A stretch of 64,000 nt of DNA from CAKZNE01 sp002695025. Lineage in GTDB: Bacteria > Bacteroidota > Bacteroidia > Flavobacteriales > Schleiferiaceae. This document shows positions 16,709 to 24,543 of this stretch, piece by piece (position 1 is the stretch's first letter; every line of letters begins with the position of its first letter). The DNA lies in NCBI GenBank assembly GCA_913043285.1, contig CAJWML010000011.1, forward strand, positions 1-64,000, in the 5' to 3' direction. Made by a program: the position numbers and the translations under genes. Below the pieces are notes generated by a model. That model was not told where the DNA came from. It saw nothing but the letters and a program-made list of their open reading frames with translations, and did not search any database.

Positions 16709-18196
16709 ATGAAAAAGCTTTTATTATCTACCGCAATAGTAATAATGGGCCTGCAACAGGTTAAGGCTCAACAAATACCTTTATACAGTAATTACTTCTT
16801 TACGCCCTATATGTACAATCCCGCTCAAAGCGGAACAGAAGGGTTCACAGAACTTACATTGCTGCACCGTAGACAGTGGGTGGATGTTCAGGGCTCTCCT
16901 GAAACTTCAGCTCTGGGTATTAATGGTTCGCTCAACGAGGAGAAAGTAGGGTGGAGCGTATATGGTTTCCGGGATATTACGGACATTGTTAGCCGTATCG
17001 GGGTATATGGTAATTATGCCTACCGTGTAAACCTGGCTGATAATACGGTACTGGCCTTCGGTTTGGGTGCCGGATACCTGAATAACCAGATAGATCAAAG
17101 TGCCATACGCTCCCAGCAGACGGAAGCTATCGTTACTGTGGCTACGGACAACCGTGGTAATTTTGACCTCAATGCCGGAGTAAACCTTGAAATATCTGAT
17201 TTTACCCTGGGCTTTTCAGCTCCTCAGCTTCTGGGGCAGTCCATTAAGTATACCGAGAATACCCAGGTACCTGTAAACTACACCCTTCTCAGGCATTATG
17301 TAGTGAGTGCTCAATATGATTTCCGCTTTCGCGGGGATGACAATGTACTCTCACCCATCGTAATGGTTAAGGCTGCCAAGAACGTACCCGTTCAGGTAGA
17401 CGCGGGGCTTTTATTCAACCTGAAGGATTATGGTTATGTAGGAGCCATGTACCGTTCTGAGTATGCTGTAACAGGAAACATCGGTGTTAACCTTACTGAG
17501 CAGCTTACCCTTGGTTACGCTTATGATTTTTCACTGAATGATTTCGGGCCTGAACTGGGTACTTCCCATGAGTTTATGCTCACCTATCGCTTTGGAAACA
17601 ACAAGCGTAACGATCGTCTTGAGAACGAGATCAAGCGTTTGAAACAACAACAACGGAGTCAGAAAGACGAAGTAGAGGAGATCGTGAATGAGCGCCTGGA
17701 AGAGTTCAAGGATGAATACAAGCGTGAAATAAAGAAAGAAGTTGAGGACGCTGCGGCCAAGGAAGCCGAAAAGAACCAGAATAATCAACAACCTTCCAAC
17801 AGCCAGGGAACTGCCGGTCAGCCAAGTGGAAATAACAATAATACGAACAACAATAACCCGGCTAATACTCAGCAACCCGGGAACAATAATGCGCCTTCTA
17901 CACAACCCGGAGATGTGCCCGGATTCAATGCGGCAAACCAGGCCAATAATGTACAACCTGGTGCCAAGGGATATTATGTTACGGCCGGGGTATTCAGCAG
18001 TCAGCAGAATGCTGAAAAGATGGTCCGCAAACTGGGTAGCCAGGGGTTAAACGCCCGTTATTTCCAGGATAAGAGTAATTATTATTATTATGTATATCTG
18101 CTGCACTTTGACAGTTACCAGCAGGCAGATGCTGCCAAAAGCAGCGGCCTGAATGGTTCGTACAGCGGAGATCTTTGGATCAAGATAGTAGAATAG
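16709..18196 (+). CDS. PorP/SprF family outer-membrane protein fused to a SPOR domain
   Basis: A 495-residue protein of unusual architecture. Residues 1-20 are a signal peptide ending VKAQ. Residues 21-297 are a PorP/SprF beta-barrel, starting IPLYSNYFFTPYMYNPAQSG (a strong family signature) and ending with an aromatic strand FMLTYRF. Residues 301-355 form a highly charged coiled coil, 356-417 an Asn/Gln/Pro-rich linker, and 418-495 a SPOR (peptidoglycan-binding) domain starting GYYVTAGVFSSQQNAEKM. Usual PorP/SprF proteins are about 300 residues and end at the barrel. The extension would let the barrel reach the periplasm and dock on denuded glycan strands. It almost certainly serves the type B cargo gene just upstream. 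Confidence 0.88.
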   Translation: MKKLLLSTAIVIMGLQQVKAQQIPLYSNYFFTPYMYNPAQSGTEGFTELTLLHRRQWVDVQGSPETSALGINGSLNEEKVGWSVYGFRDITDIVSRIGVYGNYAYRVNLADNTVLAFGLGAGYLNNQIDQSAIRSQQTEAIVTVATDNRGNFDLNAGVNLEISDFTLGFSAPQLLGQSIKYTENTQVPVNYTLLRHYVVSAQYDFRFRGDDNVLSPIVMVKAAKNVPVQVDAGLLFNLKDYGYVGAMYRSEYAVTGNIGVNLTEQLTLGYAYDFSLNDFGPELGTSHEFMLTYRFGNNKRNDRLENEIKRLKQQQRSQKDEVEEIVNERLEEFKDEYKREIKKEVEDAAAKEAEKNQNNQQPSNSQGTAGQPSGNNNNTNNNNPANTQQPGNNNAPSTQPGDVPGFNAANQANNVQPGAKGYYVTAGVFSSQQNAEKMVRKLGSQGLNARYFQDKSNYYYYVYLLHFDSYQQADAAKSSGLNGSYSGDLWIKIVE

Positions 18197-18218
18197 AAAA
18201 GATCAGCTCAGATAAAAG

Positions 18219-18245
18219 AAAAAGGCCGCGAAAGCGGCCTTTTTT
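18219..18245. terminator. bidirectional intrinsic terminator
   Basis: An 11-bp stem, AAAAAGGCCGC (18219-18229) and GCGGCCTTTTT (18234-18244), closes on a GAAA tetraloop. A and T tracts on the two sides let it work in both directions. It is shared by the convergent PorP/SprF-SPOR gene (+) and the DinB gene (-), whose stop codon overlaps its edge. Confidence 0.9.
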
Positions 18246-18822
18246 AATGGGATCCTCTTTGGCGGGCCAGCCGGTAGGCCTGTTCGATATGTCTTTGGGT
18301 GTGGGCGGTAATAAAGCCCAGTGCATCCCCTAACGGAAGTCTTATGAGTGGCAATAGGGTTTTTACAGATACCTTGTCAATGGCTACAGATTCCATGTTT
18401 TCCGTCAATTCGATCAGTTGCTCCATGCCGTCAATAAAATCCCGGAATACTATTTTTTCGACCAGAACTTTTCCTTTTTTCTGCAAGTGAAGTGGATCAA
18501 TCTTCTTGAGCGTAGGCACTTTAATGATCTTTCCATCTTCACCGGGACGCATTATGTTGATACATTTTTCACCAAACCAACTGAGGGAAAATGTATCGGT
18601 TGTGGCCGGAGGAGCTTTTTCAACGGCTTCGGATAGCGTCTTTATGTAATATTCATTGGTAAGGTTCATATGTTCAAACACCTCAATAATGTTCCATTGC
18701 CCGGTAGTGGCTTTATACCGTAGATCCTCTGCTTCCAGGTAATAAAACTCCCGGAGCGCATCTCCTTTATAATGAAGTAGTTCGTGTCTTAATTCGCGTA
18801 GGTATGTGATCCTGGAAATCAT
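18244..18822 (-). CDS. DinB-family putative metal-dependent hydrolase
   Basis: A 192-residue four-helix-bundle protein of the DinB/YfiT superfamily. Metal ligands fit the family pattern: a His in the helix FEHMNLTNEYY (about residues 50-60) and two in FITAHTQRHIEQAYRL near the C-terminus. Members are thiol transferases or hydrolases, and many are uncharacterised. No SOS box or DNA-damage context is seen, so the name DinB here reflects fold only. It is transcribed towards the bidirectional terminator and is divergent from the NUMOD4 gene. Confidence 0.75.
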   Translation of the reverse strand: MISRITYLRELRHELLHYKGDALREFYYLEAEDLRYKATTGQWNIIEVFEHMNLTNEYYIKTLSEAVEKAPPATTDTFSLSWFGEKCINIMRPGEDGKIIKVPTLKKIDPLHLQKKGKVLVEKIVFRDFIDGMEQLIELTENMESVAIDKVSVKTLLPLIRLPLGDALGFITAHTQRHIEQAYRLARQRGSH

Positions 18823-18846
18823 ATTCCTAATAAAAGTATTTAAATA

Positions 18847-18878
18847 TTGAATAGTCTGAATAATTAAAAGTATATTTG
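18847..18878 (+). promoter_or_regulatory. promoter: TTG - 21 nt - TATATTTG
   Basis: TTG at 18847-18849 and TATATTTG at 18871-18878 are separated by 21 nt, a good match to the Bacteroidota housekeeping promoter (TTG about -33, TAnnTTTG about -7). The predicted start, near 18885, gives a leader of about 90 nt before the ATG at 18976. It is one of the two matches in this window that have both boxes. Confidence 0.5.
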
Positions 18879-18975
18879 TCTAAGCCATACTACGAGATAG
18901 ATACTAAGTAATTTGATTTTCAAGGATTTATACCTTAGTCAAAAAGCTTATAAATTAAATACCATTGGCTAAATT

Positions 18976-19548
18976 ATGACTTTTACTGGCAGTGTTCAGG
19001 ACTTTTGTGATGAAGAATGGAGAGCAGTAAAGTTTAAGGATATTCATCCCGATGAACAATACGAAGTTTCCAATTACGGAAGAATCCGTTTATACAAACC
19101 CGATACTCAAAACTGGCGGATATTAAAAACCGCCAATGTAGGTGGGTACCGCTATTTCTCTTTTAAATCCAGCATCAACTGGAAAGTGCGTAAAACCAAG
19201 GCTGTGCACCGTCTGGTGGCTCAGGAATTCTGTAAAAAACCGGATGTCGCCCGCTTTGTGATACACCTGGATTTTGATAAAGCCCACAATTACTTTAAAA
19301 ACCTACGCTGGGTAACTCAAAAGGAGTTGACCGAGCACAATAAGGCTAACCCTAAGGTAAAGAATGCGGTACGTAAAAATGTGATCACCAACCAAAAGCT
19401 TACCGAAACGGATGTGATCCGTTTAAAAAAGAAACTTCTTAGGGGGAATAATAAACTTTATAAGCTGGCCAAGGAGTTTGGTATTACCCATACCCAGCTC
19501 AACCGGATTCGCAAAGGAGAGAACTGGGGGCATGTTAAAGTTTCATAG
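18976..19548 (+). CDS. NUMOD4 / HNH-like protein with C-terminal helix-turn-helix
   Basis: A 190-residue solitary protein with the parts of a homing endonuclease but no intron or intein around it. Residues 13-55 are a NUMOD4 DNA-binding module (EEWRAVKFKDIHPDEQYEVS, then NYGRIRLY). Residues 75-115 match the HNH_3 region: VHRLVAQEFC, then VIHLDFDKAHNYF and KNLRWVT. The usual NH of the HNH motif is IH here, so catalysis is doubtful. Residues 138-188 look like a helix-turn-helix (LTETDVIRLKKKLL, EFGITHTQLNRI). It may have become a DNA-binding regulator. A good promoter lies upstream; both neighbours are unrelated housekeeping genes. Confidence 0.72.
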   Translation: MTFTGSVQDFCDEEWRAVKFKDIHPDEQYEVSNYGRIRLYKPDTQNWRILKTANVGGYRYFSFKSSINWKVRKTKAVHRLVAQEFCKKPDVARFVIHLDFDKAHNYFKNLRWVTQKELTEHNKANPKVKNAVRKNVITNQKLTETDVIRLKKKLLRGNNKLYKLAKEFGITHTQLNRIRKGENWGHVKVS

Positions 19549-19641
19549 ATAAGTTCAGGCAAGCATTATTTTTTTCTGATTAGCCAAAACCTTTCTTTTG
19601 TCTATTGATTAAAAGATTGTCAATTCGGTTAAAGCTTATCC

Positions 19642-21672
19642 ATGAATCCCTTACTTCGAGCGTTTGATACGCCTTTTGAGACACCTCCATTCCACAGCAT
19701 AAAAGAAGAACACTTCCTCCCGGCACTAAAAGAAAGTATTGCGGAGGCAAGGTCTGAAATAGCTGCCATAACGGGGTCTGCCGAGGCGGCTAACTTTTCC
19801 AATACCATAGAAAGCCTTGAGCAGGCCGGTGAAAAGGTAGGGCGTACCGCAGAAATATTCTTTAACCTGCTGTCGGCTGAGACAAACGATACCTTACAGG
19901 AAATATCCCGCGATTTTTCTACTCTGCTTACAGAGTATAGTAATGATATTATGCTCAATGAAGCACTTTTTGAGCGTATCAATACCGTATACAGAAACCG
20001 GGAGGCGGAAAATTTATCCGAAGAACAGGCGATGCTTTTGCATAAAACCTATCGCAGCTTTATGCGTAACGGTGCTATGCTTAAAGGCGATGATCGTGAG
20101 CGCTTGCGTGAGATAGACCGTGAATTAGCGGGTTTATCCCTGCATTTTGGTGAAAACGTACTCGGGGAAACCAATGCTTTTGAATTGGTATTGGATGAGG
20201 CGGACCTAGAAGGTTTGCCGGAAAGTGTAAAAGAAGCTGCGGAAGAAACGGCTCATGAAAAAGGCCTTGAAAATAAATGGGTCTTCACTTTGCAATATCC
20301 GAGCTACGTGCCCTTTATCACTTACTCCAGGCGCAGGGACCTGCGGGAGAAAATGGTCAAGGCTTTTGGTAGCCGGGCCTTTAATTCCGGGGAGCGTGAC
20401 AATCAGGAGATTGTTGTAAAGATTGCCCGTTTGCGTTACGAGCGTGCACGTTTGCTGGGCTTTGAGAATCACGCAGAGTATGTACTGCAGGAGCGCATGG
20501 CCGAGAAACCCCAAAAAGTACAGGAATTCCTGAAGGAACTGCTGGAAGCTGCCAAACCTGCTGCACAGCGTGAGGTGGAAGAGCTTACCCGTTTTGCCGG
20601 AGAGGAAGACGGTATCCACGAGCTGATGAAATGGGATTTTTCCTATTACAGCGAAAAGCTTAAACAAAGGCGCTTTGGCATTGACGATGAAACCCTGAAA
20701 CCTTATTTCAAGCTGGAAGAAGTGATCCGGGGAGCTTTTGAAGTGGCCAATAAATTATACGGCATCAGCTTTAGAGAACGCGATGATATTGAAAAGTATC
20801 ACCCGGACGTGATCACCTACGAAGTGGTGGATGCTAAAGGGGATCACCTGGCGGTTTTCTACGCGGATTTCTTTCCCCGTGCAGGAAAGCGTAATGGAGC
20901 CTGGATGACGTCCTATCGGGGCCAGAAGAAACTGAATGGGGTAGATATCCGTCCCCATATCAGTATTGTATGTAATTTTTCAAAGCCTACCCGTACCAAG
21001 CCTTCTCTGCTTACCTTCAATGAGGTACTCACCCTTTTCCACGAATTTGGTCATAGTCTCCACGGCATTTTGGCCAATGGGACCTATGCCAGTTTAAGCG
21101 GTACCAACGTTTACTGGGATTTTGTAGAACTGCCTTCTCAGGTAATGGAAAACTGGTGCTACCAAAAGGAGTGCCTGGACATATTTGCTCATCATTATCA
21201 AAGTGGAGAAGCTATTCCGGCCACTATGGTGGAAAAACTGCGTGAAAGCTCCACCTTTATGGAGGGCTATGCTACCGTACGGCAGATCGGTCTGGCTACC
21301 CTGGATATGGCCTGGCATGCCATTAACCCTGAAAATGTGAAGGAGGTAGGCCCGTATGAAAAAGAAGTGATGGAGGGCACTGAACTGCTTCCCTGGATAG
21401 ATACCAGTAATACCTCCTGCAGTTTTTCCCACATTTTCCAGGGTGGCTATTCAGCCGGGTACTACAGCTATAAATGGGCTGAAGTACTGGACGCGGACGC
21501 GTTTGAGTATTTCTACGAGAAAGGCATTTTTAATCCAGAGGTAGCCGGTAAGTTTCATGGCTTGCTGGCGGCCGGTGGAACACGTCACCCCAAGGAGTTG
21601 TACCGGGAGTTCAGAGGCAAGGATCCAGATCCTAAAGCCCTGTTGCGCAGAGCCGGACTTATAGAAGCCTGA
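19642..21672 (+). CDS. M3-family oligopeptidase (Dcp/oligopeptidase A type)
   Basis: A 676-residue zinc metallopeptidase. The zinc motif is H467-EFG-H471 (FHEFGHSLHG), and the third ligand is probably Glu496 in VMENWCY. The N-terminus, NPLLRAFDTPFETPPFHSIK, lacks a signal peptide, so it should be cytoplasmic, degrading peptides of roughly 5-20 residues as part of protein turnover. Length and motifs fit the peptidyl-dipeptidase Dcp/oligopeptidase A group. No neighbour informs substrate choice; the gene is transcribed alone between the NUMOD4 gene and a convergent histidine kinase. Confidence 0.92.
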   Translation: MNPLLRAFDTPFETPPFHSIKEEHFLPALKESIAEARSEIAAITGSAEAANFSNTIESLEQAGEKVGRTAEIFFNLLSAETNDTLQEISRDFSTLLTEYSNDIMLNEALFERINTVYRNREAENLSEEQAMLLHKTYRSFMRNGAMLKGDDRERLREIDRELAGLSLHFGENVLGETNAFELVLDEADLEGLPESVKEAAEETAHEKGLENKWVFTLQYPSYVPFITYSRRRDLREKMVKAFGSRAFNSGERDNQEIVVKIARLRYERARLLGFENHAEYVLQERMAEKPQKVQEFLKELLEAAKPAAQREVEELTRFAGEEDGIHELMKWDFSYYSEKLKQRRFGIDDETLKPYFKLEEVIRGAFEVANKLYGISFRERDDIEKYHPDVITYEVVDAKGDHLAVFYADFFPRAGKRNGAWMTSYRGQKKLNGVDIRPHISIVCNFSKPTRTKPSLLTFNEVLTLFHEFGHSLHGILANGTYASLSGTNVYWDFVELPSQVMENWCYQKECLDIFAHHYQSGEAIPATMVEKLRESSTFMEGYATVRQIGLATLDMAWHAINPENVKEVGPYEKEVMEGTELLPWIDTSNTSCSFSHIFQGGYSAGYYSYKWAEVLDADAFEYFYEKGIFNPEVAGKFHGLLAAGGTRHPKELYREFRGKDPDPKALLRRAGLIEA

Positions 21673-21713
21673 AAAAAGACAAGGGCCAGTTCGTGATTTA
21701 CGATACTGGCCCT
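21671..21713 (-). terminator. intrinsic terminator after the TPR histidine kinase
   Basis: AGGGCCAGT (21682-21690) pairs with ACTGGCCCT (21705-21713), and the stem is extended by TCGT/ACGA. On the minus strand it is followed by a run of Ts (the A run at 21672-21677). It lies about 170 nt past the kinase stop and also touches the 3' end of the convergent peptidase gene. Confidence 0.75.
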
Positions 21714-21880
21714 GCCTTAACACCATTTACCAACATCAGTGCAATTGCATGCGCTTTGGAGAAGGGAGTTCCTCCACGTTGGATAGTTGTAAAAATAGAG
21801 GGCCCACCACCTTAAGGCCATCCGCAACGTTATCTATTTTGTATCCGTATTGCTATCATGCCGGGAAGCAAGCCTGCCTT

Positions 21881-23629
21881 TCAATTAACGGCAGGCACCT
21901 TTAAATCTACGGTGGTACCCTGGTCCGGTATACTTTCAATACGTAGATCGAATCCTTTGTCGGAAGCCCGGTGTTCCATATTCATTAAACCGTTACCGGG
22001 AATGCTTTCATCGCGTTTAAAACCAATGCCATTATCCTGTATGGATATACGCCAGAATGCGTCCAGCTGTATAAATGTCACTTTTAATACGCTGGCCCGG
22101 GCGTGCTTCATGGCGTTTTGCAGGGCTTCCTGAACAATCCTGTATATATCCAGGGCCCGGCTGGTTTCCAGCTTTTCGTGAGTTTGGCCATCGTACTCAA
22201 ATTCCACTTTAAGATGGGTTAATTCCTCAATTTTGGAGCAGTGGGATCTCAGGCGTGAGATCAGGTCTTCCATAGAAATGGTTTCCTGCTTCATAGCCCA
22301 AACCGTATCCCTCAGCTGATCCATCGTTTCGCGGGCAAATTCACCCAGGGCAGCCAGTATTTGTGCGTCTACAGGATTGCCCTTTTTCTGTTGCCACTCC
22401 ATTTTATCCAGGGATGAAATAATATAGGTCATCTGGGCCCCGATGTTATCGTGTAGATCGCGGGAAATACGCAACCTTTCATTCTGCATCCTGATGATGG
22501 CATCCTGTTCTGACTGCTGTTTCCTAAGGCGCTGTTGTTTTAAGAGGTTAAGCCCAATAACCAACAAGGCCAGGGTAAGAAGTACCAGGCTTGCAATGAT
22601 AACGTTGCGGGTACGTGTGCGGGCATGGGCCGCATCCAGGTCGGCTTGTTTAGTGAGGTTTTCCTGCCGCAGCCTTTCCGTTTCAAAACGGGTTTCCATT
22701 TCGGAAATACGGCCTACGAGGTCTTTCTGGTATACGGATACCTGCAAGGCCAGTACACTATCCGAAATGTTGAGTGCCTGAGCAAAATCACCGGTGGCCC
22801 GGTAGGCATTCTTAAGATGCACAAAAGTTTCCATGCGGATGTCCGGGCTGTCTGAGTTTTTGGCCAGTTTGCGGGCCTTTTGGTATTGTACCAAAGCCTG
22901 ATCTTGTTTTCCGCTTTTCAGTAGGGCATCACCGTAAAAAAGCAAAGCCCCTATAATTTGTACTGTATCTCCGGTCGGATAGGATAGTTCAAGAGCCTGT
23001 GAAAGGTAGGGTAGTGCATTCTCAAAATCCTCTTGTGTTTCGTATAAGGTGCCTAATAGACGATAGGCAAAGGTAGGTTCGGCCTCTTCCCGTCTGGAGC
23101 TGTAATAGGCATGCCCAGCTTGTATGGAGGTCTTTAAAGCTTTTTTAGCGTCTTCTATCTTTCCTAATTCAATATACACCGCACCGAGGTTACTCCACAG
23201 GGTAGAAGTGAGCATGGTGTCTTTCTGGCCGCTTTCATCAGCCAGCAAGAGTGCCTGCCTGAAGGTTTCCATGGCTTTTTCCCTTTGTTTGAGGTAGTAG
23301 TATATGATACCTGCCTGTTTCTGGTAATGCGCTTTTTTAAGGAATTGGTCCGGGCCCAGGCTCTTAAGTCCGTTAAAACAATAGGTCAGGGCCGTGTCGT
23401 ATTTCCCCAAGGCGATGAAAACCCTGGAGCGCAGGAGGTTCCAGCGGAAAAGTTGTTCAGGGTCATCCTTTATGTAATTAAACAATGAGTCCAGCTGAAC
23501 ACCAGCTTCAGCCGGCTGATTGGAACTCAGGCTAGTGAGAGGTACATACCACTCAGGGGCCGGAGTCAGTTGTGCCTTAACCCAAGTAGTAAACCCTAAA
23601 ACCAATCCTAAAAAAAGCCACCTGAACAT
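21881..23629 (-). CDS. TPR-containing sensor histidine kinase (NarX/DesK-type, HisKA_3)
   Basis: A 582-residue membrane kinase. After a signal peptide (about 1-19) the periplasmic part, about 45-300, is built of tetratricopeptide repeats (pairs of helices such as WSNLGAVYIELGKIEDAKKA). A coiled coil and one membrane helix (341-363) lead into a HisKA_3 dimerisation domain with phospho-acceptor H393 in RDLHDNIGAQ, then an ATPase domain with N box EALQNAMKHA and G box DNGIGF (about 532-537). The usual partner is a LuxR/NarL response regulator, but none is adjacent, so the kinase is an orphan here. The TPR module suggests sensing by protein or peptide contact. Confidence 0.88.
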   Translation of the reverse strand: MFRWLFLGLVLGFTTWVKAQLTPAPEWYVPLTSLSSNQPAEAGVQLDSLFNYIKDDPEQLFRWNLLRSRVFIALGKYDTALTYCFNGLKSLGPDQFLKKAHYQKQAGIIYYYLKQREKAMETFRQALLLADESGQKDTMLTSTLWSNLGAVYIELGKIEDAKKALKTSIQAGHAYYSSRREEAEPTFAYRLLGTLYETQEDFENALPYLSQALELSYPTGDTVQIIGALLFYGDALLKSGKQDQALVQYQKARKLAKNSDSPDIRMETFVHLKNAYRATGDFAQALNISDSVLALQVSVYQKDLVGRISEMETRFETERLRQENLTKQADLDAAHARTRTRNVIIASLVLLTLALLVIGLNLLKQQRLRKQQSEQDAIIRMQNERLRISRDLHDNIGAQMTYIISSLDKMEWQQKKGNPVDAQILAALGEFARETMDQLRDTVWAMKQETISMEDLISRLRSHCSKIEELTHLKVEFEYDGQTHEKLETSRALDIYRIVQEALQNAMKHARASVLKVTFIQLDAFWRISIQDNGIGFKRDESIPGNGLMNMEHRASDKGFDLRIESIPDQGTTVDLKVPAVN

Positions 23630-23778
23630 CCGGTAACAATCAGAAATTTAAGGTCCAATATACATTTTTCTTCTATGGTAATAGGGGATGTCGGTTCGCA
23701 GGAATAGCTCGTAAAACTTAGCCGCTTCTCCGCACTATCCCAACGGAAATACGTTATTTTGCCGGTAACACAAGGGTT

Positions 23779-24543
23779 ATGGTAAGACCAAAGAAGCATC
23801 TGGGGCAACATTTTCTCAAAGACCTCTCTATTGCGGAGCAAATTGCCGGAATACTATCCGGTGAGGGTTACGATAGGATAGTGGAGATCGGCCCTGGTAT
23901 GGGTGTACTTACCCAGTTTCTTTTGAAGAGCGATAAAGAGGTTTTTGTGGTGGAGATAGATGGTGAATCTGTTCGTTACCTGGAGCAGAGTTTCCCGGAA
24001 CTTCACAAGCACATTATACCCGGTGACTTCCTGAGGTTACCCCTGCAGGAAACGATACAGCCACCCTTTGCCGTAATAGGTAACTTTCCGTATAATATTT
24101 CCAGCCAGATCGTTTTTAAGATACTCGAAAACAAGGAGATGGTGCCGGAGTTTGGGGGGATGTTCCAAAAGGAAGTGGCGGAGCGGATAACCGCAGAGCC
24201 AGGTTCCAAAACCTACGGCATATTGAGCGTGCTTACGGCCGCTTATTACGAAAGAGAATACCTTTTTACCGTAGAACCTGAGGTATTCAATCCACCACCT
24301 AAAGTCCGCTCCGGGGTTATCCGTCTTAAGCGTAAGGAAAACTATCGGCTGGACTGTGATGAAAACCTTTTTTACCGTGTGGTGAAAGCCACTTTTAACC
24401 AGAGGCGTAAGACTTTGAGGAATGGCCTCAAATCGCTTAATTTGAGCCTCGAAAAAGTAGATGAAGAGCTACTTAAGCTTCGGCCTGAACAACTGGACCT
24501 CCAGGGTTTTATTAATATTACCAACAGCATTACACAGCCATGA
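23779..24543 (+). CDS. rsmA: 16S rRNA (adenine1518-N6/adenine1519-N6)-dimethyltransferase RsmA
   Basis: A 254-residue methyltransferase that dimethylates two adenines near the 3' end of 16S rRNA. It starts with RPKKHLGQHFLKD. The SAM-binding motif is VEIGPGMGVLTQFL (about residues 38-51), and the catalytic motif is NFPYNIS (about 99-105) in place of the usual NLPYNIS. The C-terminal helical domain ends the protein, including NQRRKTLRNGLKS. The ATG overlap with mgtE (24540-24543, ATGA) suggests one transcript, probably driven from the 150-nt divergent gap. Confidence 0.96.
   Translation: MVRPKKHLGQHFLKDLSIAEQIAGILSGEGYDRIVEIGPGMGVLTQFLLKSDKEVFVVEIDGESVRYLEQSFPELHKHIIPGDFLRLPLQETIQPPFAVIGNFPYNISSQIVFKILENKEMVPEFGGMFQKEVAERITAEPGSKTYGILSVLTAAYYEREYLFTVEPEVFNPPPKVRSGVIRLKRKENYRLDCDENLFYRVVKATFNQRRKTLRNGLKSLNLSLEKVDEELLKLRPEQLDLQGFINITNSITQP

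Noticed and set aside
17820..17900. Asn-rich repeats (AATAAC/AACAAT runs) as a DNA repeat element
   Set aside because: They encode the Asn/Gln-rich linker of the PorP/SprF-SPOR protein and vary too much to be a tandem DNA repeat.
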